Below, in pieces: positions 1-11,846 of a DNA stretch of 64,000 nucleotides. The notes beneath the pieces are model-generated. The model was not told the origin of the DNA. It was given only the letters and a program-made list of their open reading frames with translations, and ran no database searches. Source of the DNA: Hermodice carunculata (taxonomy: Eukaryota; Annelida; Polychaeta; Eunicida; Amphinomidae). The DNA lies in assembly GCA_964020975.1 (NCBI GenBank), contig CAXHWN010002137.1:2100601-2164600 (forward strand), in the 5' to 3' direction. Made by a program: the position numbers and the translations under genes. Every line of letters begins with the position of its first letter. Position 1 is the first letter of the stretch.

Positions 1-948
<948 letters not shown>

Positions 949-956
949 ATATCTTT

Positions 957-1800
957 ATAGGCAAATTTGTCCGACATTTCATTTGATAAGTATTACATGT
1001 AGAAACTCAAAACTAGGTATTTTTCTACTTCCTATAGGTCAAGGATCAAGGTCATTTGGAAATTTCAAATTTTGTCTAGCAATAACTAGGGACATTTGTT
1101 TTCCAATTTTGATCATATTGGGCTCAAATCGTAGATATTGTAACATTGCATTTTTTGTAATTTAAATGTGACCTCTAAAGGTCAAGGATCAATGTCGATT
1201 GAACCTTTGAAAATTTTATCTTTTCAAAACTCGGTCTACTTTTAACCAATTCTGATCATGTTGGACTGAAATTATTACTATTGTTACACTGCCCATTTTT
1301 GTAATTTAATTGTGACCTCTAAAGTTCAAAGGTCAAGGTCATTTGGCCTTTGGAAATTCTATCTAGCCAGAAATTGGTTAATTTTCATCAAGTTTTGAAC
1401 ATGTTAGGCTCAAATGGTAGCTATTTTAATACTGCATATTCTTGTTTTTAACATGTGACCTCTAAAGTTCAAAGGTCAAGGTCATTTGGACCTTTAAAAT
1501 TTGCATCCAGTCATAACTCAGCCAGTTTCCATCCAATTCTAATCATTGTGGACTCAAATGGTTGGTATGGCAACATTGCACATTTTTGTTATTAACGTGT
1601 GATCTCTAGAGGTCAACGTCATCCAGCCCTGTGAAAGTTTCCTCTAGCCATTACTTGGTCAATTTCCATATGATTTGGTTCGTGTTGGGCTTAAATTATG
1701 GGAATTGTAACACTGCACATTTTTTTAATTTACATGTGACCTGTTAAGGTCAAGGTCAAGGTCATTTGGACTTTGGAATTTTCATCCAGCCATATGTTTA
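957..1800 (+). repeat. Degenerate 144-bp tandem array with TCAAGGTCA motifs
   Basis: Units recur with the landmark GACCTCTAAAGGTCAAGG at about 1170, 1314, 1458, 1601 and 1739, a spacing of 138-144 bp, plus a partial first unit near 1036. Each unit holds an A/T-rich segment, then the landmark and usually GGTCATTTGG. TCAAGGTCA occurs exactly at 1046, 1333, 1476, 1750 and 1756. The unit structure is seen directly. That this is the body of a non-autonomous Helitron-like element is inferred from the related block at 27.6-28.5 kb. Confidence 0.8.
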
Positions 1801-2296
1801 TTGGAATGTGAAGTACCAAAGGACAAACGGTATAGCATCTAATAGTTACAACTTTAGAAGGCACTCAGAAAGATTTGTTTTGAAGCATTTTTTTTTTCTA
1901 GTTTCTATTGTTGTCGGGAGTTTCACATCATTTTGAAACGCACAAGGCCCTCTTTTCTGTTTTTCTTGGCAACTTTAAAATGTCTTAATGGTGGAGCTAC
2001 AGCACGTTTTAAGTGCAAGCTCATTGGCTGTCGAAAGCTCTGCCCACCAAAGAGAACAGCTGGAAGAAACAAGTTAGCACTGACCCAAATCTGAACGCAG
2101 GTATCCTTAAAGACTGGCAAACAACAAAAGATCTGGAACAAGATGAACATCAATTTTGGTGCACTGTGTACCAATCCATTCCCTGTCACGTTGGCATTTA
2201 TATGGGGACAGGCACCGCAAAAGCAAAAGCTTTACAATTATAGTAAAATACTGCATTCAAAGGTCCTCAGGAAGTCACTAAACTGAACACCCTGGT
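1801..2296. other. Spacer, nothing recognised
   Basis: Overlapping short reading frames lie on both strands (1923-2243), with no recognisable domain and no matching splice sites. I treat them as chance. Confidence 0.4.
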
Positions 2297-2336
2297 TTCC
2301 CAGAATTTATTTATTTATATATTTATTTATTGATTA

Positions 2337-2375
<39 letters not shown>

Positions 2376-3063
2376 TATTTATTTATTTATTTATTTGTTT
2401 ACCCTGGGTGACCCTTTCAGAGCACAGTTCTGTTCTTCCAAGGGGCCCAGCATACATGTAGATGAATAACTTAACTAAAAAATTTAATGTAAAAGGAAAC
2501 AAAACTGAAATTAACTAAATGCTTATAAGGGTAAATATGACAAGGCGAGATTACTAAACAAATCTTCAGTACTAGAAAACTAAAAAAAGAGTTGAGAAAC
2601 ACAGGCACAACACAGTGAGCCCTCTACTGACATTTAAAATCACACACATCTTTCCAGTCCTTTAAACAGTCCGGCAGGCTATTAAAAATGCAAGCACCTT
2701 CACACACAAGCGAACGTTTGAATATACTTTTTTTTTAGAAAGAGGAACATGGATATTATTTCCCGTTGCATATCGTGTTGAATAGTGATTAATTTCGTTT
2801 AGAAGGCAGATCTGGTCTCAAAGATAGTTAGGTGCTAGACCATACCTGCATTTGAACATTAAAATAGCCATATGAAAATGCACCCTCTCTTTAATTGTCT
2901 TCCATTTCAAACTTCTAACAATGTCTTCACCCCTAAAGTTTACATAATTATAATTACTCGAGACTATTCTGGTTCCAGCGTTTTGCAGCCTAGGCCGCTT
3001 CGCAGGCAATGTTGACAATTGCTTGAAACAAATCGTAGGTCCAAAAGTCTTGTAAATCGTCAT
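2297..3063 (-). mobile_element. 5'-truncated LINE, 3' end of reverse-transcriptase ORF plus tail
   Basis: On the minus strand, 3063-2818 reads through LQNAGTRIVSS, RGEDIVRSLKWKTIKER and ILMFKCRYGLAPNYL. This is the segment downstream of the polymerase domain in L2/CR1/Rex1-type LINEs (LQNRAARII, then L.W..I..R, then FK...G.AP.YL). After a frame change the text continues with NHYSTRYATG and IFNSLPDCLKDWK, the usual LINE C-terminus. The 3' untranslated part ends in a (TAAA/TCAA)n tail, seen on the plus strand as ATTG/ATTT repeats at 2304-2399. The polymerase core is absent, so this is a dead 5'-truncated copy. Confidence 0.75.
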
Positions 3064-4754
3064 CAGCCCCCCAAAAATCCATCTGTTTTTTCCATCTTAA
3101 TTGATAAGACCCGAACTGTACAAATTTGCGTGGTATAATGTCTTGTGAGCAAGTGTAAACTGGCGTTCGCTTGGCTACTCGACACCCACGTGACTTAATC
3201 CTTACTTTTGTTCAGATGAATTTCTTGTGCTAACTAAACTAGTTCTTGTTTTAAAGATTTTATTTTTATTTTTCGCCTGATAGCCATGAATTAGGGATTC
3301 TGATTTTATCGGACAATTACTGAAGTATGCTGGTAACTGTTTATTAACAAATTTGTCTATGTCAGGAAACAAAAGCTAATATTGTCACTTATGTAATATT
3401 GTGAAAGTTGTTGAAGGAAAATGTCATTTAATTTAAACAATTTTAAGCTTTTGAAACTTGGTTCTGTATGTGCGAGTTACTTACTATGATTTACTTTTAT
3501 TGGAGGATGAATACACTCAAATTGTATTCATCCTTCTATCGCGACTACATCCACTCAGTCTCTGCGACTGATAGGCGCGTGCGCAGCTTGTGCCATACAC
3601 AGACAGCATCAATGCCATAACCAATCGGTGTTGCTTTCTAAGTTGGTTATGAGGCAATATGAGAGTAAACAGACTTCACTGACAGCCGGGGCTCTGCCGT
3701 TGGCTGTCATCAAATTCTGTTCAACTCCCATCTTGCCTTATAACCGACACTTGATCCTACAGTGATTGAATAATATTTTGTAGCATTGTCGCGCGCTGTG
3801 GTTTGTGTGCAACGAACGAAGCGAAACTTTACACCTCTGTGTCAGGAAACAAAAGCAAATATTCACTTACGTAATATTGTGAACGTAAAATCAGATGATC
3901 TGTTCTGCTGGACACGTTTTGAACATTTGACATTTTTGTAGGAGAACAAAATGGCAAATATGAACGAGAACAGAGACTTAAATGTCCTAATCCAGAATTA
4001 AACACCGAAGTTGGGTCCCTTTCTGAAGGTTTGACCCAATTAATTGGGGATATTTAAGAAATACATGGACTCTGTCGAAATGCAACAGTGGTATTTTCAT
4101 CGTGGTACCACAATTATCCGTTTCCATGTTCCCTAAGATGCCAAATTTGGACAACCATTGGCAAATGAAGAATTACAAAAGAAAATCGGTGGTAATAAAT
4201 CAAAGAACATGTGGCTCTGAAAGTTTACTTTTTAGGGCCATTTGGCAAAATTCAAAGGCAGAAACAGAGGGCGATTTTATTTTGCGTTCGTGTGTCAGCA
4301 TGCTCCTGGCACATGAACGCAAAGTATCAGTGGATTACAGCACAACCTACGAGAAAATAGAATACCAGTGCTGAACATTTTTAAGAAAGAAGACCCACTT
4401 TTTTTAATTATTATTTTTAAAAAAGGACTGAATGAAAGAATAGCCCAACAATGACGGGTATTGTAATACAAAAAAAAACCGGGCTGATCCTGTTTCACCC
4501 CAAGGAAAAGTTGCATTTTTGGATGGAGGTATGTTTTCTCTTAATAGGGAAGAGGGGCTCAGCAACACATTGTTTCCTGCAATGGAAAAGCATTTGGATT
4601 TTGTTGCACGTGACCATATAAATTGCATGGCAGATCTGTTCCAAATTCCATTTGACCCAGAAAACATTTTGATGTGTTTCATACATGAAGAACATACATA
4701 TAAAACAAATCAGGGTGGCCTTGACAGGAAAAAGGTGAACGTGAAACAAGTAAA

Positions 4755-4757
<3 letters not shown>
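3064..4757. other. Non-coding stretch with a direct repeat and a perfect palindrome
   Basis: A segment of about 46 bp starting GTCAGGAAACAAAAGC occurs at 3361-3408 and again at 3841-3886, 480 bp apart. Between the copies lies a perfect 11-bp-arm hairpin at 3504-3534 (AGGATGAATAC and its complement). The rest (3890-4757) contains short frames I cannot assign, for example 4519-4761 on the plus strand. Confidence 0.5.
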
Positions 4758-4901
<144 letters not shown>

Positions 4902-6390
4902 TACCAGATATAGTTGGATTTAATTCCTTTCCAAAGAAAGGTGAATTTCATAGAAAAACATTGCTGGCTATTTAGAAATTTCAAGATCCACACTTTAGTG
5001 CAGCCTCAATTAGTGAGAAGGATGTGCTTGAAATGTTTTGGGAAATTTTACAAGGAAGTCGGCGCCGGTATTGACATCGGCACCCGCAGTATCCCGAACC
5101 GCAGTGGAATAGGTACATTGTGTTTCTGCAATTTGACACTGAACTATATTTGTATAGCTCTACCTCACAAACGTGACAATTTAAGGACATGTGCAGCTGA
5201 GACGATAGAAAGCATCTACCTTCTACCACTGAAAAGCTCACAGATTGAAAAATGCTAATGCAAACATTTATGAAGTATTTATTTCTGGAAGGAAAATGAT
5301 AAAAATTTTCAGACATTGTTATTATTAGTATAATTTCAACATTGTGAGCTGGTTGTGGAATATACATTTATCTCATTGGCAAAAATATTTTTTATTTTAA
5401 TTTAATTTAAACATTTATTTATTCTGGATCACCTTATAGTATACATCGAGATACTAAACAACAGGCTCCCCAGACATAGAGACACACAGAATATATACAA
5501 CACACACAGGACAATACAATTCACGAGATGCTTAATATGTACCACTCATTGTTACAATAATATTGAAAAATACACTTTCCTGCATGAATGCTATGAAGTA
5601 AATAACCACAAGCAGAGACATGTTGATTAAAGAATGAATACAAGTTGATCCAGAAAGATCCACTATGTCACTAGCTCGGTAACCAAAAAAAAAACGATAG
5701 TCTTAGCCATAAACCGTATATAGACAGGATCAACATGGCAATCAAAATATAAATTATCTGGAGTCAGAAAAAATTTTTGGACAGCATCCAAGAATTTAAT
5801 GTTAAGGTTTGCAGAAAGGTCATTGTTACCATGTGTAAGATATCTTATACCATACCTTCCTTGTTGTCAGCAGTGATTTATTCTATATGAATTAAGAATA
5901 AATCAATGCTTCAAACAAAGAAGCCAGACTACTTGTATTACGTAATGTAGTACGTGGCACAAGTAGCCCGACTCTTTCTTTGTGAAATTCCTGGAAACAA
6001 TGATAAAATAATGGAGATGGAAAAGAATGATCAGTATACGTAAGTGTAACACTTTAATAGTAAACATTTTAAGGAATTCAGAATAAATATCTATCCAGGA
6101 ATTGTTATTGGAAACGAGGTTGATCTGTAATGAAAAGCATTGACATGCAAGTAACTGGGTATTGTCAGCATGCTCCCATCTGTGTATAAAGTGTTTTTAA
6201 ATGAAAGTCGCATTTGAATACTACTTGCTTGTGTCCATACCAAAATACCTAGACATCTTGTAATAATAACTGGAAGAAATCACGGGTTATTTTAAAGCCA
6301 ATGTAACATATAGACCATATACATGTAGGCAGGCATTGCCATCACAACGCACGACATCCCTTCTTAGCTTGCGATTCTTGGACAACAAAA
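4902..6390. other. Downstream flank of the Crypton-derived gene, nothing firmly recognised
   Basis: Short frames occur on both strands. The minus-strand segment of about 5830-5530 stays open for some 55 codons, then for about 60 more after a T run, but matches no family I know. A minus-strand AATAAATAAA tail near 5415 could be a polyadenylation site or LINE tail. Treated as unannotated. Confidence 0.3.
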
Positions 6391-6719
6391 TTACTTCACG
6401 TTGAACGACACATTGAAATCTTTTCCCTTTACAGTTACAAGAACGGCCTCTGAAACGGTGTTTTCATCTGACATCTTAGAAATACCCGTAGAAGGAAGAG
6501 CGTCTTTCTTAATATTTGAAAATGTGCATAGCGGTTTACCATTATCTGGCTTTGACTGCAGAATGTTGCTAATTTACTTCTGGCCATCGCTCGTTCGCTT
6601 ATTTTTGCGCACGGCCAATGAGCGATGCCCAGTGGTTTCCATGATGAGCTGTTCGTCAACTCCTGCACGGTACAAACGAGTTGCACATGCGGCCCGTAGA
6701 AAATGATTCGTGTAGAATC
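6391..6719 (-). pseudogene. Exon 4: C-terminal recombinase motif of the Crypton-derived gene
   Basis: After a long polypyrimidine tract and AAG the exon reads FYTNHFLRAACATRLYRAG, then VDEQLIMETTGHRSL. This is the H-x-x-R and GH region of Crypton recombinases (consensus TNHSLRATCATRLY). Joining it to exon 3 gives GLQ-G-FYTNH in phase, exactly the family order. Where the family usually has SYKRTS, this copy has KNKRTS, so the likely nucleophilic tyrosine is missing. One TAA follows (QK-stop), but the frame continues as ISNILQSKPDNGK to a terminal VSFNVK and stop at 6391, which looks like the natural end. Confidence 0.75.
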
Positions 6720-7272
6720 CTTAAAAAGAAAAAAAAAGTAAGGGAATAATGTTTTCGATGATTTAAAACCCAGATCGGGAAAAATCACAGATGATTACAA
6801 ATGAATCATACAAACAAAACAACATACTGCTATACAGATAAAAAAAAAGTTGTAGTTAATAGTTTGTCATATGGCTGGTAGGAATGAGCCAATCATAAGG
6901 CTCAAAAAGTGTTGATTATATCCCATAACCACTGATTATGAAAAAGAATGTATTATGAAACTTGATAATGCATCTTTTTTGGGCTGACCTTCACCCTCAA
7001 TAATCGCAAAAAGGGCCCGCAAAAAGAGTGAATTAAGTAAAACCTTTAACTCACTCTTCCCGAATTAACCCTTTCAATGTCTAACAATAAAATTTGAAAT
7101 GATTTACCTGAATTTCCATGATAAAAACTTTCCATTCAAGTACCAGCACGCATTATACCATCAGCCACAAAACTTCTCTGGGTCAGTAGTCTTAATGCAG
7201 TAGCATATCATGAACGCAAAGCAAACTTTGATTGTGAAATTGTAAAAACACCACATATAAAAACCAACATAC

Positions 7273-7364
7273 CTCCCAGTACTGCCGGTGCCGTCATTTC
7301 TTTGGAAAAATAATTGCTGAGTTGCAATATTATCAAGTTCAATTAGAGGCACGTCATCTTCCAT
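7273..7364 (-). CDS. Candidate first coding exon of unknown protein
   Basis: A 92-nt minus-strand piece begins with ATG in a strong context (AAA before, G after), reads MEDDVPLIELDNIATQQLFF and then QRNDGTGSTG, and ends at the consensus donor GTATGT in phase 2. No partner exon with the right phase was found; it does not join exon 4 at 6719 in frame. The ELDNIATQQLFF text is loosely like the acidic, ASQ.F-containing N-terminus of the surrounding Crypton-derived family, so it may be an alternative start from a related copy. It could also be chance. Confidence 0.3.
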
Positions 7365-7743
7365 TTTGTGGCAGCTAGCAGATTCATGAACTACCTGAAC
7401 GCCTGAGCGAAATCACGAATAAAGTGACTCAGAAGTGAAATGACACTGTCACACGTGTGTGTAAGTATTTGATTACGTAACTGACAGATAATACGCTTTC
7501 AATCATGAAATCACTGATCCAACCTAAACACAAATGACCATTCCTACCAGCCAATGACAAATGTGTAATAGCAGTAGTAGTAGTAGTATTTTATTGACAC
7601 AATACAACATATAACATTGGCTCATGCTGCTATGTGAGAGTTCAATACCGCATTGCAAGATAGATAGTGTAAACAACCGGGTGCGGTGTCGCGCCCCAAA
7701 GAGGATACGTACATGTACATTAATAAGATGATATCGTGCCCAC

Positions 7744-7747
<4 letters not shown>

Positions 7748-7813
<66 letters not shown>
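7748..7813. repeat. (TA)n microsatellite, left flank of pogo element
   Basis: Continuous TA repeat ending exactly at the left terminus of the pogo-type transposon. A matching tract lies at the right terminus. Tc1/mariner-superfamily elements duplicate a TA target, so insertion into a TA array leaves this pattern. Confidence 0.9.
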
Positions 7814-7819
<6 letters not shown>

Positions 7820-9272
7820 ACCGGGGCAAGATGGCGCACTAGCAAGTACACGTTGCGTATGACGTCATGATCGTTCGTCAAGTGTTGGTTTGTACGGGTA
7901 CTTGACGAGTGGGTAAAGCCTGTTGCCTCTTTTTACGTCTCGACGTTTGGAAGCCGGGAATCGTTTTTATTCTTGACTTTTCCAGTAAGTATGCACTTTT
8001 AATTGACTTTCTTAACAAAAACACGTAAGAGACACTCTTAAATGTAATGTTTTGCTTTCATGTCAACTTCTGACACTTGGCAAACACTTGTATGTAGGCT
8101 GATTAATAGAAATATGGACCTGTTTGAAATTGGTTTCTTTCAGTACCCAGCTGTTCTGATAAAGGGGCCTGAGAGTCTTACTTCCAGGCACCCATGTGCG
8201 TCATCTTACCCCATTTATGTCGAGGAAAGATGACGCACTAGTCTGTATGATAAGAATTAATTGTATGCATTATATCGAAATGAATTTTAGGTACATCTGT
8301 AGTACGTTCTCAATTTTACATAAGCCTAAGATGATCACAAAGTTTCATCATGAAATATCACTGGAGGTTTGGGCTTCTAAAATCCTAGGACGCCTTGGGT
8401 TGTAGGCTAGACAGGTCTTACTTCCCTATGACTTGTAGGCCTACATGTAGGCTCAGAATATTTTACACAATATGGGGTCCAACTTTTAGGGTATGCATAT
8501 TCAAGTACATATTCATTCAAAACGAAAATACAGGAATGAAGCCTGGGCGTCACCAGCTTCTTATTAATTTGGGTGCAAATAGGCCTTTAGCTGTATTAAT
8601 TCAATGTAGGCCTACCCCTACTGCATGCATTTAAAAACCTATATGTCTACTTGTGCTTGAAAACAGTCTTCAGTATGAATGTAAAAAATGTAAAACCACT
8701 AGTGGGCCTTTATCAATATTTTGTGAAATGTATAGGTTGTTGTATCCCTTGATCAGTATCAATGATCTGACAAAAATGGTCCTCACGAACCCTTCAAAAT
8801 TTTTTGTATTAATTAGGCCTACCAGACTGGCACACACATTCACACATTTGTTGCATATGCCTATGCCCATACTAGGCCTGTATGCTGTAACGGCTTTGAT
8901 ACAAAGATGTTTTTGCAATAGGCCTAATTTCTTTTAACAACACGTAAGATAAGCATGAGCTGAAATTTTGAATTAAAATTGATTTTCTTGATTATCCTTA
9001 ATAATAGTTAGAAAAAATTTTAATTAGGCCTAAAGGTAAAGCTTGATACTATCACTGATAATTTAGCATTTAATAGGGCCTATGATATAATGATATTCAG
9101 ATAATTATTGATTAAAGGCAGGCAAAGAGCCTGATATAATTTTGCTGTCTTGTATTATAAAATTTATATGCCCCCCGCCCCCCCCCCCCTTGCCTGTAGG
9201 CGTACTTTTAATATTGGAGAGAGGAGATTTAAACTTAGTGTACTTATTTTTCGTCTTGTCTAAATTACAGGC

Positions 9273-10283
9273 ATGGTTCGCCACTATGTGCGAAAAACTC
9301 AGAGGGGGTCCTGGAGTGAAGAAAACATGAAAGCAGCTATAAATGCTGTTACTATGAACAAGATGGCAATTCCTAAAGCTGCCAGATTGCACGGGTGCCC
9401 TGAAGCCACATTAAGAAGGCATCTACTACAAAAAGTCAAACGTCCGGGTGGTCAACATCTTGGTACATATTGCATATTAGGATCAGATGCTGAAAATGAA
9501 CTGGTCTCCTATATATTAGAGATGGAAAACAGTGGATTCGGACTCTCAGCCAATGACGTTCGAGAGTTATGCTATGAATATGTTGAACTAAAGAAAATAC
9601 CACACCCCTTCAACAAGAAAAAGAAAATAGCTGGTTATGATTGGTTTCAGGGATTCTGTTTCCGGCATCCCGAGCTGTCACTACGAAAGGCAGAAAATCT
9701 GTCAATGGCCCGTGCAAGAGGCATGACAGAGGAAAATATAGGTGCCTATTTTAAAATTCTTCAAAGGAAAGTTCATGAATTGTCTCTCGGTAGTAAACCA
9801 CAGCATCTCTACAATGCTGATGAGACTGGGCTATCAACAGTGCCAGGAACCACAGTCATCCTTGGTCGTAAAGGGAAACGCAATGTGTACCAGGTCAGTA
9901 GTGGTGAACGTGGAACCAATACTACATTAATTGCTAGCTGTTCAGCTGCCGGCCAGTTTCTGCCACCCTTTCTGATATACAAAGGTAAACGTTTGCCAGA
10001 TCAGCTGAAGAACAAGCTTCCCTATGGTTCAGCAGTAGCAGTTACAGAATCAAGTTATATAGACAAACCTACATTTTTTCTTTTTGTAAAGCACTTTCAA
10101 CAATATCGGGTCCGAAATGCTGAAAACTGTATTCTGATCATAAATGGACATGCAGCCCATGTCAAATGCTTGGAAGCATTGCTGTATGCAAAAAAGCACA
10201 AGATTACCCTACCCTCCTTTGCCTTCCTCCACATACAACCCACAAGACCCAGCCCCTTGATTGTTATTCAGCAATGCTTATAA
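9273..10283 (+). pseudogene. pogo/Tigger-type transposase, N-terminal and DDE part
   Basis: 336 readable residues: a psq-type helix-turn-helix (about 12-55), a CENP-B-like DNA-binding domain (about 70-150, with YDWFQGFCFRHPELSLR), then the DDE_1 domain with YNADETGL (Asp183). The second acidic position reads INGHAAH (Asn291, codon AAT) where pogo enzymes have an Asp, which would abolish catalysis. A 5-base tandem duplication (ACCCTACCCT, 10206-10215) shifts the frame just before LPPHTTHKTQPLD, which is present in the shifted frame. The segment normally between QPLD and the downstream AINGFQSTGICP text is missing (roughly 50-60 codons). It is therefore a dead copy. Confidence 0.85.
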
Positions 10284-10803
10284 CTCTGTTGTGTGCCCTG
10301 CACTAGCTATCAACGGCTTTCAATCCACTGGCATCTGTCCATTAGATCCAAATGTGTTTGGCAAAGACATATTTGCCCCTGCCTCATGCATTGCCCAAAC
10401 AAGTGACAGTACTGGTGAAACAGCAGATAACGCAGGAGGCCTACCTGATGACACTGACAGAGAGACTGGGGTCGGACCAGTCAATGGCCAACAATCTTCT
10501 CCCATTCAAAGTGCATCTAGTCCTCAGAGGGAGGATCCAGCAGTTCCTCAACCCAATCGTTTTGCTGATATTGCTAAAAAGGCTAATATCAGTAGTGTCA
10601 GTGGTGCGTGCAGCCCTAGAAGGACCAAGCGGGCAAGAAAGAGTACTGCACAGATTCTGACTGACAGTAGTCATATTGATGGTTTAAAAACAAATAAAAA
10701 ACTGAAGAAATCAGAGGCTAAGCCATCAAGCTGTGTTACTGCCACTATAACCAGTTGCGTCAATCTGTGCGATCTGCCACGAAACCCCAGCAGGTCCAAG
10801 TAA
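10261..10803 (+). pseudogene. pogo transposase, C-terminal continuation in another frame
   Basis: YNSVVCPALAINGFQSTG, then ICPLDPNVFGKDIFAP, is the standard pogo/jerky-like segment after the DDE domain (A..GF..TGI.P.NP..F.D.DFAP). It is followed by a low-complexity Ser/Thr/Asp linker and a basic patch (RRTKRARKSTAQIL). The frame differs from the DDE part because of the upstream lesions, and another frame change near 10750-10800 leads into the PHD-bearing tail. Confidence 0.75.
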
Positions 10804-11099
10804 AGGAAAAGGCAAAAAAGAAAAAGAATGCACCGGCTCCAGTGGCAACAAAGCCTTCTACTTCAGGTGTTACAACAGTGACAAAACAGAAAAGTAAAAA
10901 AACAAAAACCGTCACACGCAGTAGGGACGATCCTGATAACTTTTGCTATGCATGTGGGGGGTTCTATTGGGATGACATAGGTGAGGATGCAGAAGACTGG
11001 ATCCAATGCCCAGTGTGTCGTATGTGGTTTCATACGACGTGTGCAGGTACATATGGCCGAGCATATTTTGATTTTATCTGCGACGAATGTGCCAACTAG
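10755..11099 (+). pseudogene. pogo transposase tail with PHD-type zinc finger
   Basis: A lysine-rich linker (KEKAKKKKNAP) is followed by a cysteine-rich module: FCYACGG, an acidic stretch, WIQCPVCRMWFHTTC and FICDECAN before the stop at 11097-11099. The Cys/His spacing (C-x2-C, C-x2-C, H-x2-C, C-x2-C) is that of a PHD finger. C-terminal fingers of this kind are common in pogo/jerky-like transposases and may target the element to chromatin. The frame equals that of the N-terminal part, so original continuity is likely. Confidence 0.75.
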
Positions 11100-11777
11100 G
11101 TTTAAGTGCCTGTAGACTGATCATATGAACTTTTGACATTGTTAACACTTGTAATTCAGACCTAGTTATGTGCTGACTTGTCATGGGGCAAGATGACGCA
11201 TTTTGCCACACCATGTATTCAATTGAAATGTGAACTTATGTTGACGTTACATCGAAAATAGTTCCCTGCATGTTGTTGCATTGGTAATGCCAGTTTGTTT
11301 GCACAGAAAATGGGCTGTCACTGTACCCCACATAACGACTATGAGAGGCAAGATGCCTCAAGTTGTTGAAAACTGAGTAGTTGACCTGGGCAGGCTTTTC
11401 TGATCTGCTCATGGAGGACAGATATATTTTCACATCTTTGCTGTACATTTGTATTATGTTGGTTAATACATGCCATGTTTCTCCGAAATAAAAGTTTTAT
11501 TTCGGTTTGCTTTATATTTTGTGAGTAGAGTGCTGACTTCGGTAATTAAATGACAGCGTCATCTTGCCCCGTTTCATTGGGGTAAGATGACGCAACAACA
11601 TGTATGTTTACTGGGGCCCTCGATGGAAGATATTGGAAAATTAGACAGTAGCAAATGGCCAATTTATTTAAACAGGGCCTGAAAACCAGAATTGATACAA
11701 TACTTTTGAAGGAGCTTGCATCTGAAAGCAGAATGCTTACAATAAGGTTCTTAAGTGCGCCATCTTACCCCGGTCTA

Positions 11778-11780
<3 letters not shown>

Positions 11781-11844
<64 letters not shown>
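11781..11844. repeat. (TA)n microsatellite, right flank of pogo element
   Basis: Pure TA repeat starting at the right terminus of the pogo element, mirroring the tract at its left end. Confidence 0.9.

Positions 11845-11846
<2 letters not shown>

Larger units (their letters stand above)
6720..7813 (-). other. Left part of intron 3, with a possible extra exon and a LINE tail
   Basis: Mostly AT-rich intronic sequence. It contains the candidate first exon at 7273-7364 (listed separately) and, at about 7560-7740, a segment whose minus strand ends ...GTGTCAATAAAATACTA followed by CTA repeats. That end resembles the 3' end of a short LINE or SINE copy. A (TA)n tract of about 66 bp (7748-7813) adjoins the pogo element. 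Confidence 0.4.
7814..11780 (+). mobile_element. Complete pogo-type DNA transposon, inactivated
   Basis: 27-bp terminal inverted repeats (7814-7840 and 11754-11780) share GGTAGACCGGGG, then C or T, then AAGATGGCGCAC, with two mismatches. They abut (TA)n tracts on both sides. Internal motifs of the type GGGGYAAGATGACGCA recur in both orientations at 8197-8212, 8226-8238, 11185-11200, 11556-11570 and 11578-11594, possible transposase sites or relics of terminal duplication. The 5' 1.4 kb is non-coding and rich in TAGGCCT. A splice acceptor (AAATTACAG) lies just before the transposase ATG and a possible donor (GTAAGT) near 7985, suggesting a spliced leader. A 3' AATAAA lies at about 11487. Confidence 0.85.

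Noticed and set aside
7524-7829. Tyr/Ile repeat proteins
   Set aside because: Translations of (TA)n tracts, also at 11655-11927, 31574-31844 and 53661-54003.
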